Assembly (NCBI GenBank): GCA_016709445.1
Contig: JADJMV010000004.1
Coordinates: 310,001-374,000, forward strand
DNA from: Phycisphaerales bacterium
GTDB taxonomy: Bacteria; Planctomycetota; Phycisphaerae; Phycisphaerales; UBA1924
Direction of reading: 5' to 3'
Length of the DNA: 64,000 nucleotides
Made by a program: the position numbers and the translations under genes. Positions 50,370 through 60,486 of the stretch are shown in pieces (position 1 is the first letter of the stretch; every line of letters starts with the position of its first letter). Below the pieces are notes generated by a model, which searched no databases, was not told the origin of the DNA, and was given only the letters and a program-made list of their open reading frames with translations.

Positions 50370-50451
50370 GGACAGGGCCTTCGCCTTGGGCAGTGGGCGC
50401 CGGGGGGCCGCCGGACGGGTGCACTACCATTGTCCCCACCAGGGAGGTTCC

Positions 50452-51501
<1,050 letters not shown>

Positions 51502-51522
51502 GCGCTGCGTTCGAGGCGGGCT

Positions 51523-52374
51523 TCAGCCCCCGTCGCCCGGATCGACGTCCGCGGGTTCGGCATTCTCCGGCCCGGCGCCCATGCTCTCGTAGATCGCCGC
51601 GCCGAGGTCCTCGACCTTCTTCCACTCATCTTTCGGGGTGATGACGCCCTCCGCCGGGGCCTCGGTGAGCGCCTTCCAGTCCTTGAACGCGAGGAGCAGT
51701 TCGAGACCCTCGGGCGCCCCGCTGCCCGTCAGATCGGGCTTGAGCGAGACGAGCCATGGCTCGCCGGTCGCCGCGATGCGCATCTCGATCGTGCCCCCCT
51801 CGCCCTCGCCCTCCGGCAGGGCTTCGGTGGTGGTGTAGACATGGCAGGCCGACTCCCCCTCGCCTTCCAGGCCCTTGTAGACGAAATTGGTCAGCTGGCC
51901 CTCCAGCGATTTGCGGGGATCGTCGGAGAGCAGCGCGAACAGGAACTGGCTCCCAGGGATCATCTGCCATCCAGTGACCGTCTCCGGGTCGGCCCCGGCG
52001 AGCATCGATCCGAAGTTCGCCGGCGCAGCTTCCACGGTGTACACCGACAGCGACTGGATCACCGAGATCACCTGCTTGCCGTCCGAATACACCAGGGGCG
52101 GCGAGTCCTCGTCGGCCCCGTCCACACCCTCGGCGTTCCAGAACGCAAACCGATTCGGCTTCAAACCATACCCCGGGGATGACTGGCTCATGCTCCCCAG
52201 CATTGCCTGCATCATCGAGCCGCCGCCGTGCACCTCCAGGCCCACCGACAGGCTGCACCCCTGCAGGTGCGCGTAGTACTCGATCATGTGGTCGAGGGCC
52301 TTCTCGTCGGCCTGCTGCGCCAGACAGAGCCCCGCACTGGTGGCAAGAGCAACGACGAACACGCGGTGGGTCAC
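51523..52374 (-). CDS. Exported DUF2092/LolA-like protein
   Basis: A 283-residue exported protein. A GTG at 52374 gives VTHRVFVVALATSAGLCLAQ, a clear signal peptide. The mature start ADEKALDHMIEYYAHLQGCS and the following beta-strand pattern (FAFWNAEG, VYSDGKQVISV, LYTVEAAPANF-like) resemble DUF2092, proteins with the LolA/LppX half-barrel fold that bind lipid. The C-terminus is acidic and low-complexity. The family call is by overall pattern and is moderate. Confidence 0.6.
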   Translation of the reverse strand: MTHRVFVVALATSAGLCLAQQADEKALDHMIEYYAHLQGCSLSVGLEVHGGGSMMQAMLGSMSQSSPGYGLKPNRFAFWNAEGVDGADEDSPPLVYSDGKQVISVIQSLSVYTVEAAPANFGSMLAGADPETVTGWQMIPGSQFLFALLSDDPRKSLEGQLTNFVYKGLEGEGESACHVYTTTEALPEGEGEGGTIEMRIAATGEPWLVSLKPDLTGSGAPEGLELLLAFKDWKALTEAPAEGVITPKDEWKKVEDLGAAIYESMGAGPENAEPADVDPGDGG

Positions 52375-52486
52375 GATAGATTCCTTGCGACAGGGGGTTG
52401 CGGCCCTTCGGGGCCCCGACCCGAAGCGTAGCCGCCACCCACCCGGGAACCGCCCGACCCCGGCGGGGGTATCGTGCCTGCGACCC

Positions 52487-54238
52487 ATGCCCCCCGATCC
52501 CGCCATCGCCCGGCTCCGCCTCAGCCGCCGCCAAGCCACCGCGGCGATGCTCGGCTCCATGCTGGGCGGCCTCGCTGGAAGCCTCGGGGGCTGCGGCCCG
52601 GTCCGCGCCCCCCGCGTGGCCCTGGGAGGCCGCGGGAAGACCGATCTCACACCCGGGCTCTCGCGCCTCGACATCCTCCCCGGGCGGCCGATCCTGTTTC
52701 CGGTCCAGGTCGGAGGCGCCCTGCCAGGATCGTTCCGCCCGCGCCTCGCCCTCGCGGACGGGCGTGAACTCGACGCGTCTCTGGTATGGATCGGGATCCA
52801 ACCGGACGAGGCGGCCGCCACGGGATGGTTACCCGCGCCCGGCCGTTGGGTCGTCACCCCGGTGCATGAAGGCGCGATCCCGGCCTCGATCGGCTCGTGG
52901 CATGTGGTCGCGGACGCACCGGCGGACGCGGGTGGACAAGCGGTCCGCCTGGGCGACAAGACCGTGCGAACAAACTGGCTGGCCACGCCCGAATCGCTCC
53001 GCCCGGGCACCGTGGCCCCGGGGGAGGTCTGGTCGCCCTGGAAGCGCCCGAGCGAGATCCCCGCTCCCGAGACCTCGTTGCTCGCCCCCGAGTGGCGTAG
53101 CCCGCTCCGGCGTTGGCGAGCGCGGCTTGTCGCCTCCTCGCTCGAAGCACCGGCGCCGATCGCGAGTATCTGGACGACCACAGGCGACCCGGCGGTGCTC
53201 GACGACCTCGCCGACCTCGTCGAGGCCCGCTGGCGCGTCGGGCTTGCGAGGATCTGGTACGCCAATGCCGCGCTGGCCGCGAGGGTGATAGCTCGCCTGA
53301 CCAGGACACTGGAACTGGCGCCGGGAGTCGCGGCGCCGGTTTGGCCCGCCGACCAGAGCACGCTCGACTCCCTCCTCAGCGACCTGCTCGATCCTGGGCT
53401 CAGCGGGGCCGCGCTCTCGGCGCGAGTGGAGGCGTGGCTGCGCTCGATGCCGCGCGCCGCGGCCTGGGTCCGCGACGACGCCGGCGGGTCCGGCAGGAGC
53501 GTCCTCGCCACTCTCGGGATCGCCCTGCTCGACGACGAGCCCCTACTCGAGTGGACCACCGGCAGAGACGGCGATCGCGTCGGCGACCCTCGGCCACTCG
53601 CACCCGGCGGCTGGTCGTCGCTCGACCTGCCACTCGAGCGCGGCGAGCCCGTGACCGGTGGCCGCGCGTTCACCGCCCGCTGCGGCGACGAACCCTACCG
53701 CCTCGCCGTGCGCGGCGTGCTGTCCATCCAGCCACCCGGGGCGAGCTGCGGCCCCCTGCTGCGGGACTGGACGCTCGACGCCTGGGCCACCGGCTCGGCC
53801 GAAGCCGGCGCCCTGCCGGACGCGGGCCGATCCGGGGCGGCCATGATCTTCCGAGACGATTCGGGCGCCAGCCCGTCCGGCTGGTCGGTCTTCCTCGAGT
53901 GCGCCGGCGAGTCACCCTTCGATCATGACGAGGTCCGCGTCTGGCTCGGGGCGCGGGGCCGGAGTCTCTCCGTGCTGAGAATCTGCGGCGACGGGCGATT
54001 CCGGGATGAGGCGACGGCGAACGAAGAGACGCTTATCGGTGTCTCGCGCGGCGAGGAACGCTGGTCGGCCACGGTCCCGATCCCGCACGCGGCGATCGAG
54101 GCCGATGGCGTGGTGCGCGTCGGGCTGAGCCGTCGCGACCCCCGGGGCGTGCGCACCGGGTGGCCCCGCCGACTCATGCCCTGGGAGCAGGAGCCGTCGC
54201 GGGCCGCCGTCGATCTGCGCACCTGGAGCGGCATGTAG
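52487..54238 (+). CDS. Tat-type lipoprotein of unknown function
   Basis: A 583-residue protein. The start RLRLSRRQATAAMLGSMLGG has a twin-arginine-like SRRQ and ends in a lipobox L-G-G-C36, suggesting export as a folded, lipid-anchored protein. I recognise no catalytic domain. A central helical part (about 210-340) is followed by a beta-rich C-terminal half that could be a carbohydrate-binding or DOMON-like fold (WSVFLECAGESPFDHDEVRV). It is convergent with the VWA protein, four bases apart. Confidence 0.65.
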   Translation: MPPDPAIARLRLSRRQATAAMLGSMLGGLAGSLGGCGPVRAPRVALGGRGKTDLTPGLSRLDILPGRPILFPVQVGGALPGSFRPRLALADGRELDASLVWIGIQPDEAAATGWLPAPGRWVVTPVHEGAIPASIGSWHVVADAPADAGGQAVRLGDKTVRTNWLATPESLRPGTVAPGEVWSPWKRPSEIPAPETSLLAPEWRSPLRRWRARLVASSLEAPAPIASIWTTTGDPAVLDDLADLVEARWRVGLARIWYANAALAARVIARLTRTLELAPGVAAPVWPADQSTLDSLLSDLLDPGLSGAALSARVEAWLRSMPRAAAWVRDDAGGSGRSVLATLGIALLDDEPLLEWTTGRDGDRVGDPRPLAPGGWSSLDLPLERGEPVTGGRAFTARCGDEPYRLAVRGVLSIQPPGASCGPLLRDWTLDAWATGSAEAGALPDAGRSGAAMIFRDDSGASPSGWSVFLECAGESPFDHDEVRVWLGARGRSLSVLRICGDGRFRDEATANEETLIGVSRGEERWSATVPIPHAAIEADGVVRVGLSRRDPRGVRTGWPRRLMPWEQEPSRAAVDLRTWSGM

Positions 54239-54242
54239 CCGC

Positions 54243-56174
54243 TCAGATGCGGACCCGCAGACCGAAAATCACCCATTCGATCACGAGCAGCAGCCCGGCG
54301 GCCATGATGCACCATGGCCAGATTTCGCGGGGCTCGCCCGACACATCACCCGGCAACCCCGCCCCCGCGCCGCCACCGGGTATCGGGAGGAGCCGGGGCG
54401 CCTCGAGCGAAGACTCGCGAGCGTCGCACAAATTGACCGGGACCGGCCTCCCACCGAGCCGCCACACGCCGACACGATCCAGCACGCCGAGGCGAGCCGC
54501 GTCGGCGACGATCTGCACGGGGTGGGTCGCACCATCGGGATCGCGCAGCACCCCGTCGTCGTGGGCGTCGAGTGTCACCGCGGCGCCGGTCGTGGCCGAC
54601 CAGCCCGTCCGACCCAGTTCGCCCGAGGGCATCGACTCGACCGCCTGGGCCAGAAACACCGGGAAGCCCGCGTCGAGGGGCCATGTCGACTGGAGCAGGT
54701 CGAACCCCGCGACGACATGCGCGACGCGCTGGTGCTCGATCCGAGCGAGGACCACTCCATCCGTGGTCCGGGCAAGTTCTATGAAGGCCCCCGACGCCGC
54801 GTCGGGCGCGGGCGAGAGCAACATGGTTTGTCCGATGCGCACCGCATCGAGCGATACATCCCGCAGCAGGGGATCCGTCCGCCGCCACGACAGGACCGGC
54901 CGCACGCCCCCCACGCCGGGCGTACTCACGAGTTCCGGCAGGCTCGGCGGCGAGCCAAAGTGCAGCGAGGGCACGGGTGGAATCCCCACGCTCGGGGCGG
55001 CGTCGAATATCGCCATGTCCACGCCGCGGTAGGCGTCTGCTCCGAGCTGCGCGACCCGGTCGGCCGAGATGAGCGTCAGCGCCCCGAGATGCAGCTCGCG
55101 CAACACATCGGTGAGCAGCCACCCGGAGCCGGCGTCGTCGGACTCGGAGGGTCGGACAAGGAGCACCCTCGCCTGTCGAGGCGGCGCGATCACGACCGAC
55201 ACCCGGTTGTCGGCCGCGAGCACGTCCTCTCGCTCGATCGTCAGCGTAAGCAGCCCGCCACCGGGGGCCTCACACTCCATGGCGAGGGGGGTCTGCCCCG
55301 CGCCGGTCCCACCCGCGGGCGCGAGCGTGAGGCTCTGGCGCGAGACGACCACGCCATCGAGGTCGAGCGCCACGCCCAGCGTGGTTGACTCGCTCGCCGT
55401 GCTCTCGATGCGGGCAAAGACCCGGACCAGCGCCGGGCTCTGCGAGTCGCGCTGCGTCGCGATTGTGACGACGCCGAAGTTCGTGCCGACCTCGTCCGGC
55501 GCCGCACGCTCAAACCGGACCGGCGCGTCGAGCGCCGGAAGATCCTCCCCCGCCGAACCGTCGGAGCAGATCACCACCGTGGGGCGGGGCGAGGCCTCGT
55601 CCCCCGAATCCGGCAGGATCAGCGCCTGCACCAGGCGGAGCGCGTCCGCCAGTTTCCCGGGCTGATCGGTCGGGGTGATCGACTCGAGCGCCCGGAGCAA
55701 TTCGCCCCGCGAACGCGTGGGGCCCGCCACGATCTCGGCCGAACCCGCAAACCCGAGAAGCGTGATCTCCCCCGCGAAGCTCCCCACTGTTGTGCGCTCG
55801 ATCACAAGTCGCGCCTGCTCGCGGGCCGCGTCCAGGCGCGTGCGCCCACCCGGCATGTCGGTGGCCCGCATCGACGCCGAGCGGTCGATCAGGATGAAAA
55901 CCTGCCCCGGCATATCGCCCGCCGAACGCAACGCGGGGCGAGCCAGGGCGGCGAGCAGCGCGCCGAGGATCAGCAACTGCAGGAAAAGAAGCAGCGAGGG
56001 ACGGATCCACTTGAACGGGATGTTCGCCTGCAGATCTTCCGCGGCATCGGCCCACAGCATCGTGCTCCCGACTCGCACCGGGCGCCGACGGAGCTTCAGA
56101 AAGTACAGCACCAGCAACGCCGGCACCGTGATCGCCGCCGCGATGATCGCGGGGATCGGCGTGAGGAAGGTCAC
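54243..56174 (-). CDS. BatA-like membrane protein with VWA domain
   Basis: A 643-residue membrane protein. The N-terminal BatA region has spans at about 5-27 and 59-79 with LKLRRRPVRVGSTMLW between them. A von Willebrand factor A domain follows with an intact MIDAS start D97-R-S99-A-S101. A beta-rich region of about 250 residues and a final span (IWPWCIMAAGLLLVIEWVIF) complete it. Such proteins usually work with MoxR ATPases. Its GTG start overlaps the rlmE stop (GTGA), so translation is coupled. Confidence 0.86.
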   Translation of the reverse strand: MTFLTPIPAIIAAAITVPALLVLYFLKLRRRPVRVGSTMLWADAAEDLQANIPFKWIRPSLLLFLQLLILGALLAALARPALRSAGDMPGQVFILIDRSASMRATDMPGGRTRLDAAREQARLVIERTTVGSFAGEITLLGFAGSAEIVAGPTRSRGELLRALESITPTDQPGKLADALRLVQALILPDSGDEASPRPTVVICSDGSAGEDLPALDAPVRFERAAPDEVGTNFGVVTIATQRDSQSPALVRVFARIESTASESTTLGVALDLDGVVVSRQSLTLAPAGGTGAGQTPLAMECEAPGGGLLTLTIEREDVLAADNRVSVVIAPPRQARVLLVRPSESDDAGSGWLLTDVLRELHLGALTLISADRVAQLGADAYRGVDMAIFDAAPSVGIPPVPSLHFGSPPSLPELVSTPGVGGVRPVLSWRRTDPLLRDVSLDAVRIGQTMLLSPAPDAASGAFIELARTTDGVVLARIEHQRVAHVVAGFDLLQSTWPLDAGFPVFLAQAVESMPSGELGRTGWSATTGAAVTLDAHDDGVLRDPDGATHPVQIVADAARLGVLDRVGVWRLGGRPVPVNLCDARESSLEAPRLLPIPGGGAGAGLPGDVSGEPREIWPWCIMAAGLLLVIEWVIFGLRVRI

Positions 56175-56790
56175 CCGCCCGCCCCCTCGGCGGCCGGCGG
56201 CGTCGGAGCCCTGTAGCCCCGGGCCACAATGTACGTCTCGCGCGAGACATCGCGGCAGGCCTTCGGCTTGAAGCCCTTGGCCTCACGGAACAGCCGCTGC
56301 GTCTCCCGCACGACCGCCGGGTACTCCTGACCCTCAAAGATCTTCATGGTCAGACCGCCGCCCGGGGCGAGCACACCCGGCAGCATGTCCAGCAGGCTCC
56401 GGCACAGGCGTGCGGAGACGAGATCGTCCCCGTGGCCGCTGGTATTCGGGGCCATGTCGCTGATCACCACATCGAACAAGCCGCCGCCAGGCCCGGTGAG
56501 GGCCTCGGGCGGGGTGCGCTCCAGGTCTCCCACCAGGGTGTGTACCTGCGCCGGCATCGCATGTTCCACCGCCTTGAGGTCGATCCCGACGACGCGTCCG
56601 CGCGGGCCGACGATCTCGGCCGTCACCTGCAGCCACGAACCGGGAGCGCAGCCGACGTCCAACACCCTGGCCCCGCGCGCAGCACGCGATACCGATCGTT
56701 GATCTCCAGCAGCTTATACGCCGAGCGCGCGAGATAGCCCTCGGCCTTGGCCTGCTTGAAATACCGGTCGTGGAGCTTGCGCGGAGCCAC
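56171..56790 (-). pseudogene. rlmE: 23S rRNA 2'-O-methyltransferase gene (RlmE/FtsJ) with a single-base frameshift
   Basis: A GTG at 56790 opens the family's N-terminus: KLHDRYFKQAKAEGYLARSA then YKLLEINDRYRVLR. The frame is lost at GCGCGCGGGG (plus strand 56671-56680) and resumes one frame over as GARVLDVGCAPGSW, the SAM-binding motif. The rest carries the Asp in VVISDMAPNTSGH, the Lys in TMKIFEGQ and the Glu in SRETYIVARGY, so the K-D-K-E set is complete once one base is added. RlmE methylates U2552 in the ribosomal A loop. A true loss would be surprising; sequence error is a serious alternative. Confidence 0.85.
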
Positions 56791-56817
56791 CGCGGGATGG
56801 TACCCGCCGCGGCCGGG

Positions 56818-58119
56818 TCAGACCCGGAACCCCTCGCGGTAGACCTTGCTGATCAGCTTCTGCGCCGCCTCGTTGTTGGTCACGCGGAGCCCGCGGGCGT
56901 CCCACTCGATCGGGCCACCCGCGCGGTAGGCCACCGAGCCGAGCAGGACCGTCTCGGTCAGCGGGCCCGCATACCCGAAGTGGCAGGTTGTCGGCGAGCC
57001 ATCCTTGCACGCCTTGATCCACTCGGCATGGTGCCCGATCGAGTCGGGAATCGTCGGGGCGGGTGGGGTGAAATCGGCCACGCGATTGTCGCGCAGCAGC
57101 CTGTGATTGCCGTAGTCGCTGATCACCATGCCCGTCTCACCGATGAAGAGCTGCCCATCGCCCCACTGCAGCGGCGAGCCGTCCGCGTCCGTGAGTTTGG
57201 ACAAGATTTCCGGGCGCGGGCCCCCGTCGTGCCACCACAGAGTGAAGGGCTTGCCGCCCGGCCCGGAGGCGAAGTCCCACCGGACCCTGAGCGTTCGGGG
57301 CGTGCCGTCCGCGTGCACGTCCGGCCCCCACGCCTCGATCCGGTGCGGATAGTCGATGCCGAGCGCCCAGAAAACCAGATCCCCGTAGTGGCACGCCATG
57401 TCGCCCAGCGTCCCCGTGCCATAGGCCCAGAACTTGCGCCACGACGCCGGGTGGATGCCCTCGCAGTAGGCGTGCTCCGGAGCGGCGCCGAGCCAGAGAT
57501 CCCAATCGAGCGTCGCGGGCGCGGGCGTGGACTCGACGTACCGGCCATCCGACCAGCTCTTGCCGCACCACACATGCGCCTCGTGCACGTCGCCGATCGC
57601 GCCGGAGCGGATCAACTCCACCACGCGCCGGTAGTTGCCGCCCGCGTGGATCTGCGTCCCCATCTGCGTCGCCGCACCCTTCTCGCGGGCCAGGTCGGTG
57701 AGCAGCCTCGCCTCATGCACCGTGTGCGTCAGCGGCTTCTCGCAGTACACGTGCTTGCCCGCCCGCAGCGCCATCGCCGAGGCCGGCGCGTGCGTGTGGT
57801 CTGGCGTCGCCACCAGCACCGCGTCGATCCCAAGGTCCGACGAGAGCATCTCCCGGTAGTCGCGGAACGTCTTCGCGTCGGGGAACGCGCCCGACGCCCG
57901 GGCCAAGTACCCCGAGTCCACATCGCACAACGCCACGATCTGCTCGCCGGAGACCTCCTGCAGATTGTCCCAGGCGCGGTTCGCCGTCCCCACCATCGCG
58001 ATCCGGAGCTTGTCGGGCTTGACCCAACGCCGGACCGTGGAGCGGGCCAGCGCCGGACCGGCCAACGCCCCGCCCGCGGCCAGCTGCAGAAAGGTACGAC
58101 GACGGATCGGCGTCTTCAT
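56818..58119 (-). CDS. Tat-exported Gfo/Idh/MocA-family oxidoreductase
   Basis: A 433-residue NAD(P)-dependent oxidoreductase. The start MKTPIRRRTFLQLAAGGALA is a twin-arginine signal. The Rossmann fold begins LRIAMVGTANRAW, and the family's EKP motif is in HVYCEKPLTHT. The C-terminal half has the large open beta sheet (GDMACHYGDLVFWALGIDYP). GGAGG lies 7 bases before the ATG at 58119. Such exported family members are very common in planctomycetes and are thought to act on sugars or inositols; the substrate is unknown. It is divergent from the NHL-repeat gene. Confidence 0.9.
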   Translation of the reverse strand: MKTPIRRRTFLQLAAGGALAGPALARSTVRRWVKPDKLRIAMVGTANRAWDNLQEVSGEQIVALCDVDSGYLARASGAFPDAKTFRDYREMLSSDLGIDAVLVATPDHTHAPASAMALRAGKHVYCEKPLTHTVHEARLLTDLAREKGAATQMGTQIHAGGNYRRVVELIRSGAIGDVHEAHVWCGKSWSDGRYVESTPAPATLDWDLWLGAAPEHAYCEGIHPASWRKFWAYGTGTLGDMACHYGDLVFWALGIDYPHRIEAWGPDVHADGTPRTLRVRWDFASGPGGKPFTLWWHDGGPRPEILSKLTDADGSPLQWGDGQLFIGETGMVISDYGNHRLLRDNRVADFTPPAPTIPDSIGHHAEWIKACKDGSPTTCHFGYAGPLTETVLLGSVAYRAGGPIEWDARGLRVTNNEAAQKLISKVYREGFRV

Positions 58120-58307
58120 CGAATGACCTCCGAAAGGGGACTCACCCCGCGCCAACGCGCCCCGCCGAGAATCCGGATGTCCCCCTCCATCTCCCGGCCG
58201 AACGCCGCCACGTGTCGCCAGAGTGGATTCCGACGCGGGCGGCTTGCATGCGGACGCACATCATGTCACTCTACCGGCAAGCCGCCAGCGTGCAAAGGAG
58301 CCGGGAT

Positions 58308-59384
58308 ATGCCGAACGCGTCACACCGCCCCGACGGACAGAGCCAGGGACACAGCCGCCGCGAATTCCTGACCACCGCCGCCGCCACCGGCGCGGCCATC
58401 GGCCTGGGGGGTGTCCCGGCGTTCGCGCGAACCAGCAACAAGTCTGGCCTTGGCCCCATCGTGCTCGGCTCGGGAGACCACCAGTACGAGTGCATCCACG
58501 ACTGGGGAGACCTCCCCCGCAGCATCCGCTACGGCAACACACACGGCGTGTGCGAGGACAGCCAGGGCCGCATCTACATCAAGCATACCGTCCACGCCAC
58601 CAGCGATTCTCCCGACGCCATCGTCGTCTTCGACCCCGACGGCAAGTTCATCACCAGTTGGGGCGCCGAGTTCAAGGGCGGCGCCCACGGACTCCACATC
58701 AATAACGAGGGCGGGGAGGAGTTCCTCTACCTTTGCGACCCGCCCCGCGGCCTGGTCGTCAAGACCAGCCTCGACGGCAAGCACGAGGTCTTCCGCCTCG
58801 GCGTTCCCGACGTCAGCGGCCTCTACAACAATGCCGGCGAGTATCACCCCACCAACCTCGCCGTCGCCCCCAATGGCGACTTCTACGTCGGCGACGGGTA
58901 CGGCAAGAGCTGGATCCACCACTACAACAGCAAGGCCGAGTACATCCGCTCGTTCGGAGGCCCCGGCAACCAGCTCGGCCAGGTCTCCTGTCCCCACGGC
59001 ATCATGGTCGATCTCCGCGGCACGCAGCCCGAACTGGTCGTCGCCGACCGCTCGAACCGGCGCTTGCACCGCTTCAGCCTCGACGGGCGGGTGCTCGGCC
59101 TGGTCACCGACGAACTCCGTTCCCCTTGCCATTTCCACACGCGTGGGTCCGACATGGTCATCCCCGACCTCGAGGCCCGCGTCACGATCTTCGACGGTGA
59201 CAACAAGCTCATCACCCACCTGGGAGACGGCGAGAACTACGGCCTCCGGGGCGAGCCCCGAGAGAAGTTCATCCCGGGCAAGTTCATCGCCCCGCACAGC
59301 GCGATCTTCGACCACTCGGGCAATATCTTCGTGGTCGAATGGGTCGAGGTCGGGCGGGTGACCAAACTCCGCCGCCTCACCTAG
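58308..59384 (+). CDS. Tat-exported NHL-type beta-propeller protein
   Basis: A 358-residue protein. HSRREFLTTAAATGAAIGLG is a twin-arginine signal. The mature part has NHL/6-bladed-propeller strands: THGVCEDSQGRIYIKHT, DAIVVFDPDGKFITSWG, NLAVAPNGDFYVGDGYGKSW and VVADRSNRRLHRFSLDG. Members can bind ligands or act as lactonases or lyases; no catalytic residue can be assigned. AAAGGAG lies 7 bases before the ATG at 58308. It is divergent from the oxidoreductase and may share its substrate context. Confidence 0.83.
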   Translation: MPNASHRPDGQSQGHSRREFLTTAAATGAAIGLGGVPAFARTSNKSGLGPIVLGSGDHQYECIHDWGDLPRSIRYGNTHGVCEDSQGRIYIKHTVHATSDSPDAIVVFDPDGKFITSWGAEFKGGAHGLHINNEGGEEFLYLCDPPRGLVVKTSLDGKHEVFRLGVPDVSGLYNNAGEYHPTNLAVAPNGDFYVGDGYGKSWIHHYNSKAEYIRSFGGPGNQLGQVSCPHGIMVDLRGTQPELVVADRSNRRLHRFSLDGRVLGLVTDELRSPCHFHTRGSDMVIPDLEARVTIFDGDNKLITHLGDGENYGLRGEPREKFIPGKFIAPHSAIFDHSGNIFVVEWVEVGRVTKLRRLT

Positions 59385-59642
59385 GCCCCACGGGCGAGCA
59401 ATCTCGGGGTCCAACTCGTTGCCCGGATCAAACTTGCATTGATCCGCGTGGTGACATCGCCGGGGTCGTTCAAAGCCCGATAACACCGACACCCGGTAAG
59501 AACCCCTGTCACGCCTTCCTGGCGATCGTTTTCCTGGCACCACCCGGAATCCGTGGCACCTTCTCAGGGCATGGGCTGCGCGCAGCGGCCGAGGGAGTCG
59601 ATATTGCCCCGCACGAAGGTCCGGGGGTATGGGAGGAGCAAA

Positions 59643-60299
59643 TTGGAGAAGATGACATTTGCCATGGTGCTCGTCGCCGCGGCCGGGTTTGCCCGGGCGG
59701 GCGTCGTGACCAGCACCTTTGACGTCAACGCTGAGGGATGGCTCGTCGCCGACGGCGACTCGCCCAGCAACCAGTCGACGACCGCGACCCCCGTGTACAA
59801 CGGCGTCGCGGGCAACTTCGGTGGCTTCGTCACGCCGCCCCTGAAGTGGTCGACGGAGGCCTTTCTGATCGCCCCGACCAAGTTCGTGGGCGACCAGTCG
59901 TCCAACATCGGCGGCTCCATCAGCGTGGACCGGCGGTTCTACGAGCCGGGCGTGATCAGCCAGCCGCTCCAGTTCGACTACCCCGTCGATCTGACCATGA
60001 CCGGCGCATCCATGTCCATCGGTGTCGATCTCGCGCCGGTGCCGCTGCTGAGCTGGGATACGCAGACCGTGGACCTCACCACCGCCGCCGGCTGGTTCCA
60101 TCTCGATACGGGCATCCCGGCAACCGCCGACGAGATCAACGCCGTGGTGGCCGACCTCGTGGACATCCGCGTCCGTGCGAATCTGAACGATGCCGGCGGT
60201 AACATCGGCATGGATAACTTCACGCTGGCCCCGACGCCGGGCAGCATCGCCCTTCTCGTGATTGCGGGAGCAAGCACGCTCCGCCGCCGTCGCGCTTAG
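59643..60299 (+). CDS. Secreted laminin-B-like protein with PEP-CTERM-like end
   Basis: A 218-residue exported protein. GGGAGGAG before a TTG at 59643 gives (M)EKMTFAMVLVAAAGFARAG; the ATG at 59652 is an alternative. The mature part, from VTSTFDVNAEGWLVADGDSP through WSTEAFLIAPTKFVGDQ, resembles laminin B-type (IV) beta-sandwich domains. The C-terminus APTPGSIALLVIAGASTLRR with trailing Arg residues has the motif-helix-basic layout of PEP-CTERM sorting signals, although P-E-P itself is replaced by P-T-P-G. A terminator follows. Confidence 0.72.
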   Translation: MEKMTFAMVLVAAAGFARAGVVTSTFDVNAEGWLVADGDSPSNQSTTATPVYNGVAGNFGGFVTPPLKWSTEAFLIAPTKFVGDQSSNIGGSISVDRRFYEPGVISQPLQFDYPVDLTMTGASMSIGVDLAPVPLLSWDTQTVDLTTAAGWFHLDTGIPATADEINAVVADLVDIRVRANLNDAGGNIGMDNFTLAPTPGSIALLVIAGASTLRRRRA

Positions 60300-60319
60300 C
60301 CCGACTTCCGGCACCCTCT

Positions 60320-60349
60320 CCCGCGCCACTGATGGCGCGGGTTCTCTGT
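60320..60349 (+). terminator. Intrinsic terminator
   Basis: CCCGCGCCA-CTGA-TGGCGCGGG, a 9-bp perfect stem, followed by TTCTCTGT, 20 bp after the PEP-CTERM-like gene. Confidence 0.75.
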
Positions 60350-60409
60350 CGAGGGAGACGGGAGCCCTTCCGGACTCGATCCGGGATGCGAGGACCAACA
60401 GGCCCCGAG

Positions 60410-60430
60410 CGGCACGGTGAAACCGTGCCG
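60410..60430 (+). promoter_or_regulatory. Hairpin in the glyA leader
   Basis: CGGCACGGT-GAA-ACCGTGCCG, a 9-bp stem with a three-base loop, 57 bp before glyA, followed by TTGCT. It could be an attenuator or a second terminator. It does not match a glycine or tetrahydrofolate riboswitch that I can recognise. Confidence 0.45.
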
Positions 60431-60486
60431 TTGCTCCATGCGCCGACCGACCCCCCGGCGCGCCGGCTCCCACCTACCATCCCGGC

